64,000 nt of DNA from assembly GCF_027533845.1 (NCBI RefSeq), contig NZ_JAPZVN010000004.1, forward strand, positions 62,001-126,000, given 5' to 3'. A program made the position numbers and the translations under genes. The notes under the pieces were generated by a model, which saw nothing but the letters and a program-made list of their open reading frames with translations, was not told where the DNA came from and did not search any database. Positions 37,623-46,280 of this stretch are shown piece after piece. Origin of the DNA: Streptomyces sp. RPT161 (GTDB lineage Bacteria; Actinomycetota; Actinomycetes; Streptomycetales; Streptomycetaceae). The first letter of the stretch is position 1, and each line of letters begins with the position of its first letter.

Positions 37623-38285
37623 TCAGCCGCCGCCACCGCCCCCGCCGAAGCCGGCCCCACCGCCCTGGCCGCCGCTCCCGCCGAAGCCTCCGCCCCCGAA
37701 GCCACGGCCGCCACCGCCCTGGCCGCCGCCCTCGGTGACCGTCGTCGCGGTGATGTCGCCGGAGGAGTCCTGGCTGCCGCGCACCATCACCGTCTGGCCG
37801 GGCTGAAGATCGGACACCTTGCCGCTCTTGGCCTCGGTGACCTGAGTGGACCTGCCGGTGGTGATCCTGACCGTGTTGCCCTGGGCGTCGGTCAGGTAGA
37901 TGGTGCCGCCGTCCACCAGCTTCACCGTGCCGACCGCCGTCCCGGAACCGGACGCCGCGCCCGCAGCACCCCCCTGGCCGCCCCCGCCCTGGCCGCCGAA
38001 GGCCCGTCCCGTACCGCCGCCACGCCCCGCGGCCAGGGCCCCGGACGAGCCGGAGAGGTGGTTCTTCTCCACCAGCGCGCCACCGGCGAAGGCCGCCCCC
38101 GCCACCACACCGGCGGACAGCAGCAACGTCAGCCAGGGCAGCCTCCGCCGCGGCGGAGCGCTCAACTCCGCCGAGATGTCCCGCGCGTCCGGCGCCTCGG
38201 CCAGGATGTCCTCCGGCCGCTGCGGCAACTCCGCGGCCACGGCGGGGAATTGGTCGTCGGCCTTCATGAGGTACGTGCGGTCCAT
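37623..38285 (-). CDS. Membrane-anchored Gly-rich exported protein (DUF5666-like)
   Basis: 220 aa; ATG at 38285 preceded by GGGAG. One membrane helix (~50-70) follows a cytoplasmic N-terminus. A Gly-rich linker precedes a small beta domain with GTVKLVDGGTIYLTDAQGNTVRITT and LQPGQTVMVRG, the OB-like DUF5666 pattern. The tail (~180-220) is almost pure Gly/Phe/Gln. Lies between the regulator pair and the ABC operon on the same strand. It may sense or bind a ligand; not known. Confidence 0.8.
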   Translation of the reverse strand: MDRTYLMKADDQFPAVAAELPQRPEDILAEAPDARDISAELSAPPRRRLPWLTLLLSAGVVAGAAFAGGALVEKNHLSGSSGALAAGRGGGTGRAFGGQGGGGQGGAAGAASGSGTAVGTVKLVDGGTIYLTDAQGNTVRITTGRSTQVTEAKSGKVSDLQPGQTVMVRGSQDSSGDITATTVTEGGGQGGGGRGFGGGGFGGSGGQGGGAGFGGGGGGG

Positions 38286-38336
38286 GTGCGGTTCTCCCTG
38301 TCCGTACGGTCGCGTTGGAAAGGTCTTCAGGCGTTC

Positions 38337-39548
38337 TCACTCGTGCCGCAGCGCCTCGATGGGCCGCAGGCTCGCGGCGCGGTTGGCCGGATAGCCGCCG
38401 AAGAACAGCCCGATCGCCACCGCGATCGCGAAGGCACCGACCACCGACTGCGGGATGACCACCGGCCTGATGCCGACGATCGTGAACCGGGCGCCGATCA
38501 GGCCGACCGCCACCCCGAGGCCGCCGCCGACCAGCGACAGCAGCGTGGACTCGGCCAGGAACTGCCCGAGGATGACGCCCTTGGGCGCCCCGATCGCCTT
38601 GCGGATGCCGATCTCCCGGGTCCGTTCCGTGACCGTCACCAGCATGATGTTGGTGATGCCGATCCCGCCGACCAGCAGCGAGATCGCGGCCACCGCGCCC
38701 AGCAGCACGGTGAAGGTCTGGGTGGTGGACGCCTGGGTGGTCAGCAACGAGGCCTGGTTGCTCACCCGGAAGTCCAGTGCGGACGGGTCTGTGATGCCGT
38801 GCCGACCCATCAGCACGCTGGTGATCTCGTTCTGCGCCGCCGTCGTGGCGGACGCCGACTTCGCCTCGACCAGGATCTGGTTGAGCGAACCGAACCCGGT
38901 GAAGGCGTTCTGCACCGTCGGCAGCGGAGCGATCACCACGTCGTCCGGGTCCTGGAACCCGGTGCCGCCCTTGGTGGCCAACTCGCCGACCACGGTGAAC
39001 GGGGTGCCGCCGAGCACGATCTTCTTGCCGACCGGGCTCACCGTGCCGAACAGGTCGGTCGCCGTGGTCGAGCCGATCACCGCCACCTTGCGGGAGTTGA
39101 GCACGTCGTCGTCACTGAAGTAGTCGCCCTGCGCCACCTTGCTGTTGGACGCCTCGAAGTACGCCGGATAGGTCCCCACGACCTGGCCGACGGTGTGCGA
39201 GGTGCCCTGGTACAGCGCGGTCTGCGAGGTGGTGACCTCCGGTGCGACGGACTCGACGTCCGGCGCCTGGCCGGGTTCGGCGAGCGCCCTGGCGTCGTCG
39301 ACCGTCAGCGGCCTGGTGGCCGTAGCGGTCCTCGCGGTGCCGAAGCCACTGCCCGGGGAGACGGTGAGGGCGTTGGTGCCCAGCTTCTCGATCGAGTCCC
39401 TCACCGCCTGCGAGGAGCCGTTGCCCACCGCCAGCAGCAGGATCACCGCCGCCACGCCGATCAGCACCCCGAGCATGGTCAGCCCGGAGCGCACCTTGTT
39501 CGCCGCGAGGCCGCCCAGTGCGAACCGCAGCGTCTGGTACGGGTTCAC
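38337..39548 (-). CDS. MacB-type ABC transporter permease
   Basis: 403 aa from the GTG at 39548 (VNPYQTLRFALGG). GTG overlaps the ATPase stop as GTGA (39545-39548). Topology: one N-terminal membrane helix (~20-42), a large extracellular MacB_PCD domain, then three helices, with ERTREIGIRKAIGA coupling helix and the ending RPIEALRHE. FtsX/MacB family mechanotransmission transporters move peptides or antibiotics. A longer open frame upstream merely runs through the ATPase gene in another frame. Confidence 0.93.
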   Translation of the reverse strand: MNPYQTLRFALGGLAANKVRSGLTMLGVLIGVAAVILLLAVGNGSSQAVRDSIEKLGTNALTVSPGSGFGTARTATATRPLTVDDARALAEPGQAPDVESVAPEVTTSQTALYQGTSHTVGQVVGTYPAYFEASNSKVAQGDYFSDDDVLNSRKVAVIGSTTATDLFGTVSPVGKKIVLGGTPFTVVGELATKGGTGFQDPDDVVIAPLPTVQNAFTGFGSLNQILVEAKSASATTAAQNEITSVLMGRHGITDPSALDFRVSNQASLLTTQASTTQTFTVLLGAVAAISLLVGGIGITNIMLVTVTERTREIGIRKAIGAPKGVILGQFLAESTLLSLVGGGLGVAVGLIGARFTIVGIRPVVIPQSVVGAFAIAVAIGLFFGGYPANRAASLRPIEALRHE

Positions 39549-40414
39549 CGCTCGCCTCCGGTCCGACCCGCCGCGAACGCGGCCGGGTCGCGCAGCGCCG
39601 GCGGCGGGCCGTCCACGGGCGCCTGCCGTACGTCCGACACGATGCGGCCGTCGACCAGCCGGAGCACCCGTTTGGCGTGCCGGGCCACCTCGTCCTCGTG
39701 GGTGATCAGCACCACGGTGCGTCCGGAGGCGTTCAGCCGGTCGATGACGGCCAGCACGTCCTCGGTGCTGCGGCTGTCCAGGTTTCCGGTGGGTTCGTCT
39801 GCCAGCAGCAGGGCGGGGGCGGTGACCAACGCCCGGGCCACCGCCACCCGTTGCTGCTGCCCACCGGAGAGTTCGTTGGGCCGGTGGTCCATCCTGTCGG
39901 CCAGCCCGACCAGGGTCAGTGCGGCCATCGCCCGGCTGCGGCGTTCCGCCGCCCTCACCCCGGCGTACGCCAGCGGAAGCTCCACCTGGGCCAGGGCGGG
40001 GGTGCGCGGCACCAGGTTGAACGACTGGAAGACGAAGCCGATCTTGCGGTTGCGGACCAGTGAGAGCTGGTGCTCGTCCAGGCCGCCGGTGTCGAGCCCG
40101 TCGAGCAGGTAACGGCCGGAGGTGGGCACGTCCAGGCAGCCGAGGATGTTCATCAACGTCGACTTGCCCGAACCCGAACTGCCCATAACGGCCACCAGAT
40201 CCCCCTGGCCGACCGTCAGGTCGACGCCGGACGGCTCGCCGGTGTCCGGGTCCCGCGGACCGCGGAGCGCGCGCACCGTCGCGTCGCCGTGGCCGTACGT
40301 CTTGACCAGCGAGCGCACCTCGATCACCGGTGCCGGACCGCACGCCGCGGTCCGTGGCGCCGGGGCGGCGGGACGCTGCGTCGCGCGTCGCCGCAGCCGC
40401 AGGGCCGGGGTCAT
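39545..40414 (-). CDS. ABC transporter ATP-binding protein (MacB/LolD-type)
   Basis: 289 aa. Walker A GSSGSGKST, Q-loop VFQSFNLVP, signature LSGGQQQR, Walker B LLLADEPTGNLDS, H-loop VLITHE. The first ~30 residues are Arg/Ala-rich. Starts in ATGA overlap with the adaptor stop (40411-40414). Energises the permease encoded next. Confidence 0.95.
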   Translation of the reverse strand: MTPALRLRRRATQRPAAPAPRTAACGPAPVIEVRSLVKTYGHGDATVRALRGPRDPDTGEPSGVDLTVGQGDLVAVMGSSGSGKSTLMNILGCLDVPTSGRYLLDGLDTGGLDEHQLSLVRNRKIGFVFQSFNLVPRTPALAQVELPLAYAGVRAAERRSRAMAALTLVGLADRMDHRPNELSGGQQQRVAVARALVTAPALLLADEPTGNLDSRSTEDVLAVIDRLNASGRTVVLITHEDEVARHAKRVLRLVDGRIVSDVRQAPVDGPPPALRDPAAFAAGRTGGER

Positions 40415-41739
40415 CCGCGGCCACCCCCGCCACCACCGGCACGGAACCCGCCGGCGCCACCGCCTCCGCCGCCCCGGCCGCCGCCGAGACCGCCGCCCAG
40501 CCCGCCGGGGAAGGCGCCGGACGGGAAGCCGCCGCTGCCCGTCGAGGAGACCGCGGCGATCTGCACCTTCTGGCCCTCGGTCAGACCGCTGGTGATCTGG
40601 TCGTCGGTGTCGCCCTCCACGCCCACCGACACCGGGACGCGCTGGGTCGAGCCGTCCGGACCGACCACGGTCACCGTGCGGTTGGCGCCCGTACCGCTCA
40701 CCGCGGCCGTCGGCACGTACAGCGCGCCGGACGCCTCACCGGTGACCACCTGGATGTCGGCGCTCAGCCCGGTGCGCAGGTCGCCGGTGGCGCTGGTTAT
40801 GTCGAGCGTCGCCGCGTACTGCACGGCGCTGCCCGAGTTGCTGCCGCCGGAGCCGGAGCCGCTGCTCACCGGAACCGAACTGACCGACAGCACGGTGGCG
40901 TTGAGCGTGGTGCCGGGTTCCGCGTTCAAGGTGACCGTAGCCGCCTGGCCGGGCTTGACCTTGAGCGCGTCGGACTCGGAGAAGTCCGCCGTCACCTGCA
41001 TTCCACTGGGGTTGGTGATCACCACGAACCCGGTCGGCACGGCCGAGGTGGTGGAACCGCCGTTGCCCGCAGCCGAGTTGGCTGCGGAGTTGGCGCCGGA
41101 CCCCGACGCTCCGCCGGTGCCGGAGACCGTCTGGCCGACCTTGCCGTCCACCGAGGCGACCGTGCCGCCCACCGGTGCGGTCAGCACGGTCCCGTCCACC
41201 GCGCGCTGCGCCGCGTCCACCGCGTTCTGCGCCTGGGTGACCTGGGCCTGGGCCTGTGCGAGTTGGGCCGGGTCCACTGAGGGAGTCGGGCTGGGCGCCG
41301 CGGCGGCGGACCTGGCCGTGGTGCCGGAGCCAGCGGTGGCCGAACTCGGCTGTCCCTCTTCCACTTTGCTGAGGTTGGCCTGTGCCGCCGTCAGCTGCGC
41401 CTGGTCCTCGGTGAGCGTCTCCTTCGCGGCCGTCGCGTCGACCCTGGCGAGTACCTCGCCCTTGGTGACCTTGTCGCCCGGCTTGACGTCCACCTCGGTG
41501 AGCTGGCCACCGGTGGTGAAGTTGAGCCCGGCGTCACTGGGCGAGGACAGCGTCCCGGAACCGGACACCGTGGCCAGCACCGTGCCCTTGGCGACCGCCA
41601 CCGTTCTGGCACCGGTGCGGGCGGGAGCGCTGCCGCCGCCGTCCACCGCCGCGTAGGCACCACCGGCGGCTGCGAGGAGCACCACGCCGAGCGCCGAGTT
41701 CATCAGGACGGCCCTTCGCCGCCGTGGAAGCACCTTCAT
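40411..41739 (-). CDS. Efflux periplasmic-adaptor-type (HlyD/MacA-like) membrane fusion protein
   Basis: 442 aa from the ATG at 41739 (AGGA 8 bp upstream); an ATG three codons earlier at 41748 is equally possible. N-terminal membrane helix (~10-30), lipoyl/biotinyl half motifs around GGQLTEVDVKPGDKVTKGEVLARVD, a helical hairpin, then beta-barrel. The C-terminus is Gly/Arg-rich and low complexity. First gene of the adaptor-ATPase-permease operon. In a Gram-positive it spans the thick wall rather than an outer membrane. Confidence 0.9.
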   Translation of the reverse strand: MKVLPRRRRAVLMNSALGVVLLAAAGGAYAAVDGGGSAPARTGARTVAVAKGTVLATVSGSGTLSSPSDAGLNFTTGGQLTEVDVKPGDKVTKGEVLARVDATAAKETLTEDQAQLTAAQANLSKVEEGQPSSATAGSGTTARSAAAAPSPTPSVDPAQLAQAQAQVTQAQNAVDAAQRAVDGTVLTAPVGGTVASVDGKVGQTVSGTGGASGSGANSAANSAAGNGGSTTSAVPTGFVVITNPSGMQVTADFSESDALKVKPGQAATVTLNAEPGTTLNATVLSVSSVPVSSGSGSGGSNSGSAVQYAATLDITSATGDLRTGLSADIQVVTGEASGALYVPTAAVSGTGANRTVTVVGPDGSTQRVPVSVGVEGDTDDQITSGLTEGQKVQIAAVSSTGSGGFPSGAFPGGLGGGLGGGRGGGGGGAGGFRAGGGGGGRG

Positions 41740-41986
41740 GACGGGCATCCTGACCGCCCGCTCCCGCCAATCCCTGGAAAGGACCTGGGAGTTCCCTGGG
41801 AACGGGGCCTCGGGTGCATCGCGGGGCGCGGGCACAGACACCGCGAACCGCCCCTGACCGGGTCATCCGCACGACACGGCCTCCCCGGAAACTCACAGAT
41901 CGCTTCCAGGTGCCCCCCACCCCGATGCGGTTGAGTGGACGGGTCCGACCAACGTCCACCTCCACCGCATCGAGGAGCCACCGGCC

Positions 41987-42502
41987 ATGCTCGGGTCCAC
42001 CACGTCGCGGGCCGCCGCGGCCGCCGCCGTACTCGCCTCTTGCGCACTGCTGCTGGCTGGCTGCTCGAACTCATCGGGCACGTCGAACGCCCAGGCCGGG
42101 GCCTCCCCTTCTGCCTCGGCGTCCGCGGGGCCGCAGCAGATGGCCGCCTACCGGCAGTGCCTCTCCCAGCACGGCGTCACCGTTCCGGCCCGCCCGAGCG
42201 GCAGGCCGAGCGGTCGGCCGGGTGGCGGCTTCGGCGGCGGGGCGTCGGCCGATCCCGCCCGGCAGCGGGCGATGCAGGCCTGCGCGAGCCTGCGCCCGCG
42301 GTTCGGCGGTCGCGGCGGCATGGGCGGCAGCGCGATGCAGGCGTTCACCAGTTGTATGAAGGACCACGGCGTGAGCGTCGGTGGGCACGGCCCGGGGGCG
42401 CTCAACACGGCGGACCCCAAGACCGCCAAGGCCTACCAGACCTGCCGCCCCCTACTCCCCCAGCACGGCAACCCCTCGGCAACGGCCGGTCCCTCGGCCT
42501 GA
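41987..42502 (+). CDS. Small Cys-containing lipoprotein
   Basis: 171 aa. Signal peptide ends in the lipobox LLAGCSN. Two similar modules: MAAYRQCLSQHGVTVP and MQAFTSCMKDHGVSVG, each followed by a region ending ...AxQxC (AMQACASLRPRF, AYQTCRPLLP), suggest an internal duplication with paired Cys. Linkers are Gly/Pro/Arg-rich. Divergent from the efflux operon, so probably functionally tied to it; role unknown. Confidence 0.8.
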   Translation: MLGSTTSRAAAAAAVLASCALLLAGCSNSSGTSNAQAGASPSASASAGPQQMAAYRQCLSQHGVTVPARPSGRPSGRPGGGFGGGASADPARQRAMQACASLRPRFGGRGGMGGSAMQAFTSCMKDHGVSVGGHGPGALNTADPKTAKAYQTCRPLLPQHGNPSATAGPSA

Positions 42503-42549
42503 GGACCGGCCCGCGCACCCGGCTCGGGGGGTCACCACCACGCCGGGCG

Positions 42550-43374
42550 TCAGGCCGAGACCGCCTGGTCGTACAGGGACTTGACGCTCTGGCCGAAGGC
42601 CACGCTGTAGGAGACGTCGGCGGTGTTGCCGCCCCGCTGGTAGCCGCCGATGACACCGATCACCTGACCGGAGGCGTTGACCCAGGGGCTGCCGCTGGTG
42701 CCACCGGTGAAACCGGTGCAGTAGATCCGCAGTTGGGTGCTGCTGTAGGCGGAGACACGGTTGGTGCAGGTGATGGGCGTCTGCGTGGTCTCCGGGTAAC
42801 CGGTGATCGTGACCGGGGAGTCCGCCCCCTGTCCGATCCCCAGCGGGTAACCACCCACCACCGACTGGATGTTGCGGCCGTTCAACGGCTCCACCACCGC
42901 GAACGCCACATCGTGGTCCTGGTCGGAACCGGTCGACCACTGCGAGTCGACCACGATGCGCCGCAACCGCCAGACGCCGTACGGGGCCTTCCCGTCGTGG
43001 TAGCCCGGGACGAACACGTCCGACATCGACCCCAGGCAGTGCGCCGCGGTCACGATCACGTTCCCGCCAGGGCTGTTCACCACGCTGGCGGTGCAGTAGT
43101 GCGACCCGTTCAGGCCGCCGCTGAACACCGCCCCGATCCGCGGATCTATCTGGGAGACCGGCACGGCGTGGGAGACACCGGGGTCCGCGCCGACGGCGGA
43201 CAGCGGGGTGGCGTCGGCCGCATCGGCCGCAGTGATCTTCGGGTCAGCAAGCTGACTGGCGGTGGCGATGCCACCGCCAGTCGCGAACGTACAGGCCACG
43301 ACCGTCGCAACGGCCCATGACAAGGGCCTGATACGGCTGGGCTTGCTATGGCGTGCTCGCCTGGAACTGCGCAT
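42550..43374 (-). CDS. Secreted trypsin-like serine protease
   Basis: 274 aa from the ATG at 43374 (GAGG 9 bp upstream). Sec signal (basic SSRRARHSKPSR, hydrophobic VATVVACTFATGGG), propeptide-like stretch, then protease with VTAAHCLG (His), DQDHDVAFAVVEP (Asp) and GTSGSPWV (Ser). Cys pairs are around the His and in CTNRVSAYSSTQLRIYC. Extracellular glutamyl-endopeptidase/trypsin-like family; specificity not determined. Confidence 0.9.
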   Translation of the reverse strand: MRSSRRARHSKPSRIRPLSWAVATVVACTFATGGGIATASQLADPKITAADAADATPLSAVGADPGVSHAVPVSQIDPRIGAVFSGGLNGSHYCTASVVNSPGGNVIVTAAHCLGSMSDVFVPGYHDGKAPYGVWRLRRIVVDSQWSTGSDQDHDVAFAVVEPLNGRNIQSVVGGYPLGIGQGADSPVTITGYPETTQTPITCTNRVSAYSSTQLRIYCTGFTGGTSGSPWVNASGQVIGVIGGYQRGGNTADVSYSVAFGQSVKSLYDQAVSA

Positions 43375-43628
43375 GACCGACACCTCACGTCCCTGTTCTT
43401 CGTGCGTAACCAAACGATCACCCGACGCGCTGAGACCGAGATGTGAGGCATGTGAGAGTCACGTGATTTCGTTGTTACAGCACGCCGCAACAACGATTTT
43501 CCAGGGGTGAGGCCCCCAAACCTGCTGTCGCGCGACGTCTTTCCGGGGGCACGCCCCCGGCGCCCCGTTTCCGGGGACGCGCCCCCCCGGGCCCCGCTGG
43601 GCGAGCCCCGGCGCCCACGGTCCGCAGG

Positions 43629-44423
43629 TCAGGACTTCGTCGGACTCGTGCCGATCACAACCGTTGCGCCCAGGTCCTCGCAACTCGTCACCCGGACCGT
43701 GAGCCCCGCCGCGGTGAACGCCTCGGCGGTGCGCGGAGCCTGGCGTTCGCTGGTCTCGATCAGCAGGTGGCCGCCCGGCGCCAGCCACCCCGGTGCGGCG
43801 GCGGCCACCCGGCGCTGGACCGCCAGACCGTCCGCGCCCCCGTCGAGTGCCACCCGTGGCTCGTGCTCACGGGCCTCGGGCGGCAACAGCCCGATCGCGC
43901 CAGTCGGCACATAGGGCACGTTGGCCACCAGTACGTCAACGTGCCCCCGCAGCGCGGCGGGCAGCGGCTCGTACAGGTCGCCCTCGTACACCCGCCCGCC
44001 CGCGCTGGCGACATTGCGCCGCGCACACCGCACCGCCGCCGGATCGATGTCGGCGGCGTGCAGCTCGACCCCGGCCACGGCGGCGGCCACCGCCGCGCCC
44101 ACCGCGCCGGAACCGCAGCAAAGGTCCACCACGGTCCGCCCGGCGGCCACCCTCACCGCCTCACGCGCGAGGAACTCGGTGCGGCGGCGCGGTACGAACA
44201 CCCCGGGGTCCACGCCTATACGCAGCCCGCAGAACTCCGCCCAACCCAGGACGTGTTCGAGCGGCAGGCCGGCAACCCGCCGCTCCACCATGGCGGCGAG
44301 TTCGGCCGGAGTCCCTGCCGTGGAGATGAGCAACCCCGCCTCGTCCTCGGCGAAGACACAACCGGCGGCCCGAAGCCTGCTGACGATGACGGGTTTATCA
44401 AGAGATGACGCGCAACGCGACAT
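43629..44423 (-). CDS. Putative protein N5-glutamine methyltransferase (HemK/PrmC-like)
   Basis: 264 aa. FVPRRRTEFL, VVDLCCGSGAVGAAVA (SAM motif I), and NVPYVPTGAIGLLPPEAREHEP correspond to the HemK signature; the catalytic motif reads NVPY rather than NPPY, as in a distinct actinobacterial subgroup. A release-factor substrate is therefore less certain. No SD precedes the ATG; the codons around it may be leader. A duplicated box in the leader is noted separately. Confidence 0.8.
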   Translation of the reverse strand: MSRCASSLDKPVIVSRLRAAGCVFAEDEAGLLISTAGTPAELAAMVERRVAGLPLEHVLGWAEFCGLRIGVDPGVFVPRRRTEFLAREAVRVAAGRTVVDLCCGSGAVGAAVAAAVAGVELHAADIDPAAVRCARRNVASAGGRVYEGDLYEPLPAALRGHVDVLVANVPYVPTGAIGLLPPEAREHEPRVALDGGADGLAVQRRVAAAAPGWLAPGGHLLIETSERQAPRTAEAFTAAGLTVRVTSCEDLGATVVIGTSPTKS

Positions 44424-44634
44424 GGGAGCCTTTCGAACGACGAAGGGCGCCCTCCGGTCCCACCTACACCAGGTGAGCCGTACAGCCGTGGAACGAGGGC
44501 ACCCGGCCCGCTACAGCGGTAATGGGTCCCACCTCCTCGGTCGCGTGCCTGCTGGGGACGGCAACGATACCCGAACGGCACCGGGTGCCCGCCCGGTTCT
44601 CACCGGGGGAGCCGGGCCGCCCCGGCCGAGCGGG
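44424..44634 (-). promoter_or_regulatory. Leader region with duplicated GGTCCCACCT box
   Basis: On the plus strand GGTCCCACCT occurs at 44456-44465 and 44525-44534, exactly 69 bp apart, reading AGGTGGGACC on the methyltransferase coding strand. Short complementary stretches around both suggest RNA structure. AGGTGGGACCGG vaguely recalls a T-box, but no specifier arm is convincing. Confidence 0.3.
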
Positions 44635-45080
44635 CTAACCGTGACGGATGTCGATCTCGTAGGCGATCTCCCACCGCACATCCGGCACGGTGATGTCCGC
44701 CGTCTCGACGGCGCGCCCGTCCGTCGCGTAGTAGGTCCGCTCGATGTGCAGCAGCAGATCACCGGGGGCGACACCCAGCAACGCGGCCTCCGCCACCGTC
44801 GCCCGCCCCGGCCGGGGCACCTCCAGCGCGGTCTCCACCTCGATGCCGATGCTCCGCATCCGCTCCACCACGCCCTTGCCCGCCAGCGGCCCCAACTCCG
44901 GTAGCACGATGGGCGTGTCACCGGTGATCGCCATCGGCTCCCAGCTCTCCGAGAGCTGCACCGGCTGGCGGTCCGCCAGGAACTCGTACGTGGTGCGCAC
45001 GCACGGATCCCCCTCGGCGATGGCGCGGGCGCGGATCGCGCAGCGGCCCGTGCCCAACGCCTGGTGCGACCACCGCACTC
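44635..45080 (-). pseudogene. GntR-family regulator remnant (UTRA domain only)
   Basis: The last ~145 codons encode a UTRA ligand-binding domain (VRTTYEFLADRQPVQLSESWEPM, ERTYYATDGRAVETADI, stop TAG at 44635-44637). Upstream of about 45080 the frame runs into antisense of a methyltransferase and no winged helix is found in any frame. A normal GntR/UTRA protein has ~90 more N-terminal residues, so the DNA-binding half has been deleted. Confidence 0.75.
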
Positions 45081-45477
45081 GGCCTACCTGCCGGGCGGCT
45101 TCCCCGGCGACGCCACGGCCACCACAACCACCCTCACCGCCGCGGACGGCTTCGCAGACCGCTTCGGCCCGTTCGCCTTCGCCGCCGGGCTGAGGGTCCC
45201 GGACTGCGCCTGGGCGGCCGACGAGCGCGACGGCGACCACAGCGTGTGGTGGTACGGGCTGACCGACCGCTCCTGGGCGGCGGTTCTGTTCCGGCGCGGC
45301 GCCCACGAGTCCACCGTGTACCAGTCGGGGCCGCGCCGTCTGTGGGACGAGGTCGAGGCGGCTTGGCACTGGTGGACGGGCGAGGGCCGCCCGTCCCCCG
45401 AGCGCTTCGGCCTGACGGTCACCCGCGAGGGCCAGCGCGGCTGGCTGGACGACCCCGAGAACTCCTGGCGGCTGTAG
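45064..45477 (+). pseudogene. SAM-methyltransferase remnant (C-terminal part)
   Basis: 138 codons from a GTG at 45064, with no SD. The tail GPRRLWDEVEAAWHWWTGEGRPSPERFGLTV is the conserved C-terminus of a Streptomyces methyltransferase family related to protein-L-isoaspartate O-methyltransferase, but the SAM-binding Rossmann half is absent. Its 5' end abuts the truncated GntR gene head to head, so both appear cut by the same rearrangement. Confidence 0.65.
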
Positions 45478-45614
45478 CGACGCCTCAAGTGGCATGCCGG
45501 GCCGCCGGTTTCACGCCAACCGCCTCGTACCCGCGGAACGCGGCCACGCACACCGTCAACGCCACCGCGAAGACGGCAGTCAGGCGAGCCGGGCCAGGAG
45601 AGCGGCGGCTGCCG

Positions 45615-46196
45615 CTAGTGAAGCTCTGCGGTCGCCGCGCGGAGTTCGTCGAATGCGGCCCGCGTGTGGGTCACCAACTCGCCGGGGTCCTCGTCACGGG
45701 CGGGGTCGGCCCAGCGGGCGTATCCGCGCTTGAAGGCGAGCACGCCGATTTCGGCGGCCACCTGCGCCGCGGGTTCTGCGACATCCCGTCGCTTCAGCGC
45801 ATCGACCATCGCCGCGGCCATGCCGATGCTCTTCAGGGCTTCGCGATTCCGCAGTTCCTCGTTCGCCTCGATCGCCGCGCGCAGCAGCGGGCCGAGTTCG
45901 CGGTTGAACGATGTCATCTCGCCCGACGCGCGCTCCAGGCCGGCCGCGACGGCCATCATCGGTGTCGCGTCCGCCGGAGCGGTGTCGATGCCCTCGGCCA
46001 GCAGGCGGCTCAGGGCCTTCTGCCCCGCCGTGAGGATCTCCCGCTTGTCCGCGAAGTGGCGGAAGAACGTGCTCCGGGTGAGCCCCGCACGTTCGGAGAT
46101 CTGGGCAACCGTCGTGTCGTCGTAGCCCTGCTCGGCGAACAGGCCGAGCGCCGCCACGACCAGGCGCTGGCGCGAATCCGGCTTCCATCTCGGCAT
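45615..46196 (-). CDS. TetR-family transcriptional repressor
   Basis: 193 aa. N-terminal HTH: LVVAALGLFAEQGYDDTTVAQISERAGLTRSTFFRHFADKREIL. The C-terminal ligand domain is helical. It is divergent from the epimerase-like gene, and two operator-like palindromes lie between them, so it most likely represses both. Confidence 0.93.
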   Translation of the reverse strand: MPRWKPDSRQRLVVAALGLFAEQGYDDTTVAQISERAGLTRSTFFRHFADKREILTAGQKALSRLLAEGIDTAPADATPMMAVAAGLERASGEMTSFNRELGPLLRAAIEANEELRNREALKSIGMAAAMVDALKRRDVAEPAAQVAAEIGVLAFKRGYARWADPARDEDPGELVTHTRAAFDELRAATAELH

Positions 46197-46211
46197 GGGA
46201 TCAGCCTAGAC

Positions 46212-46231
46212 GATGCGACACGTGTCGCATC
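46212..46231. promoter_or_regulatory. TetR operator 1 (perfect 20-bp palindrome)
   Basis: GATGCGACACGTGTCGCATC is a perfect inverted repeat 15 bp upstream of the TetR start. Confidence 0.85.
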
Positions 46232-46243
46232 ACGGTGTACGGT

Positions 46244-46263
46244 GATGAGACATCAGTCGCATC
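46244..46263. promoter_or_regulatory. TetR operator 2 (imperfect copy)
   Basis: GATGAGACATCAGTCGCATC shares 16 of 20 positions with operator 1; centres are 32 bp apart (about three helical turns). It lies 17 bp upstream of the epimerase start. Confidence 0.75.
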
Positions 46264-46280
46264 ACGTCTTGGAGCTCGCC

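Noticed and set aside
38337-40460. One long minus-strand frame of 707 codons read as a single transporter protein
   Set aside because: Only the part downstream of the GTG at 39548 is a permease; the upstream part is another frame of the ABC ATPase gene and has no transporter features.
44424-44634. T-box riboswitch upstream of the HemK-like gene
   Set aside because: AGGTGGGACCGG is only a partial match to the T-box sequence and I cannot identify a specifier loop or an antiterminator; the downstream gene is not an amino-acid gene.
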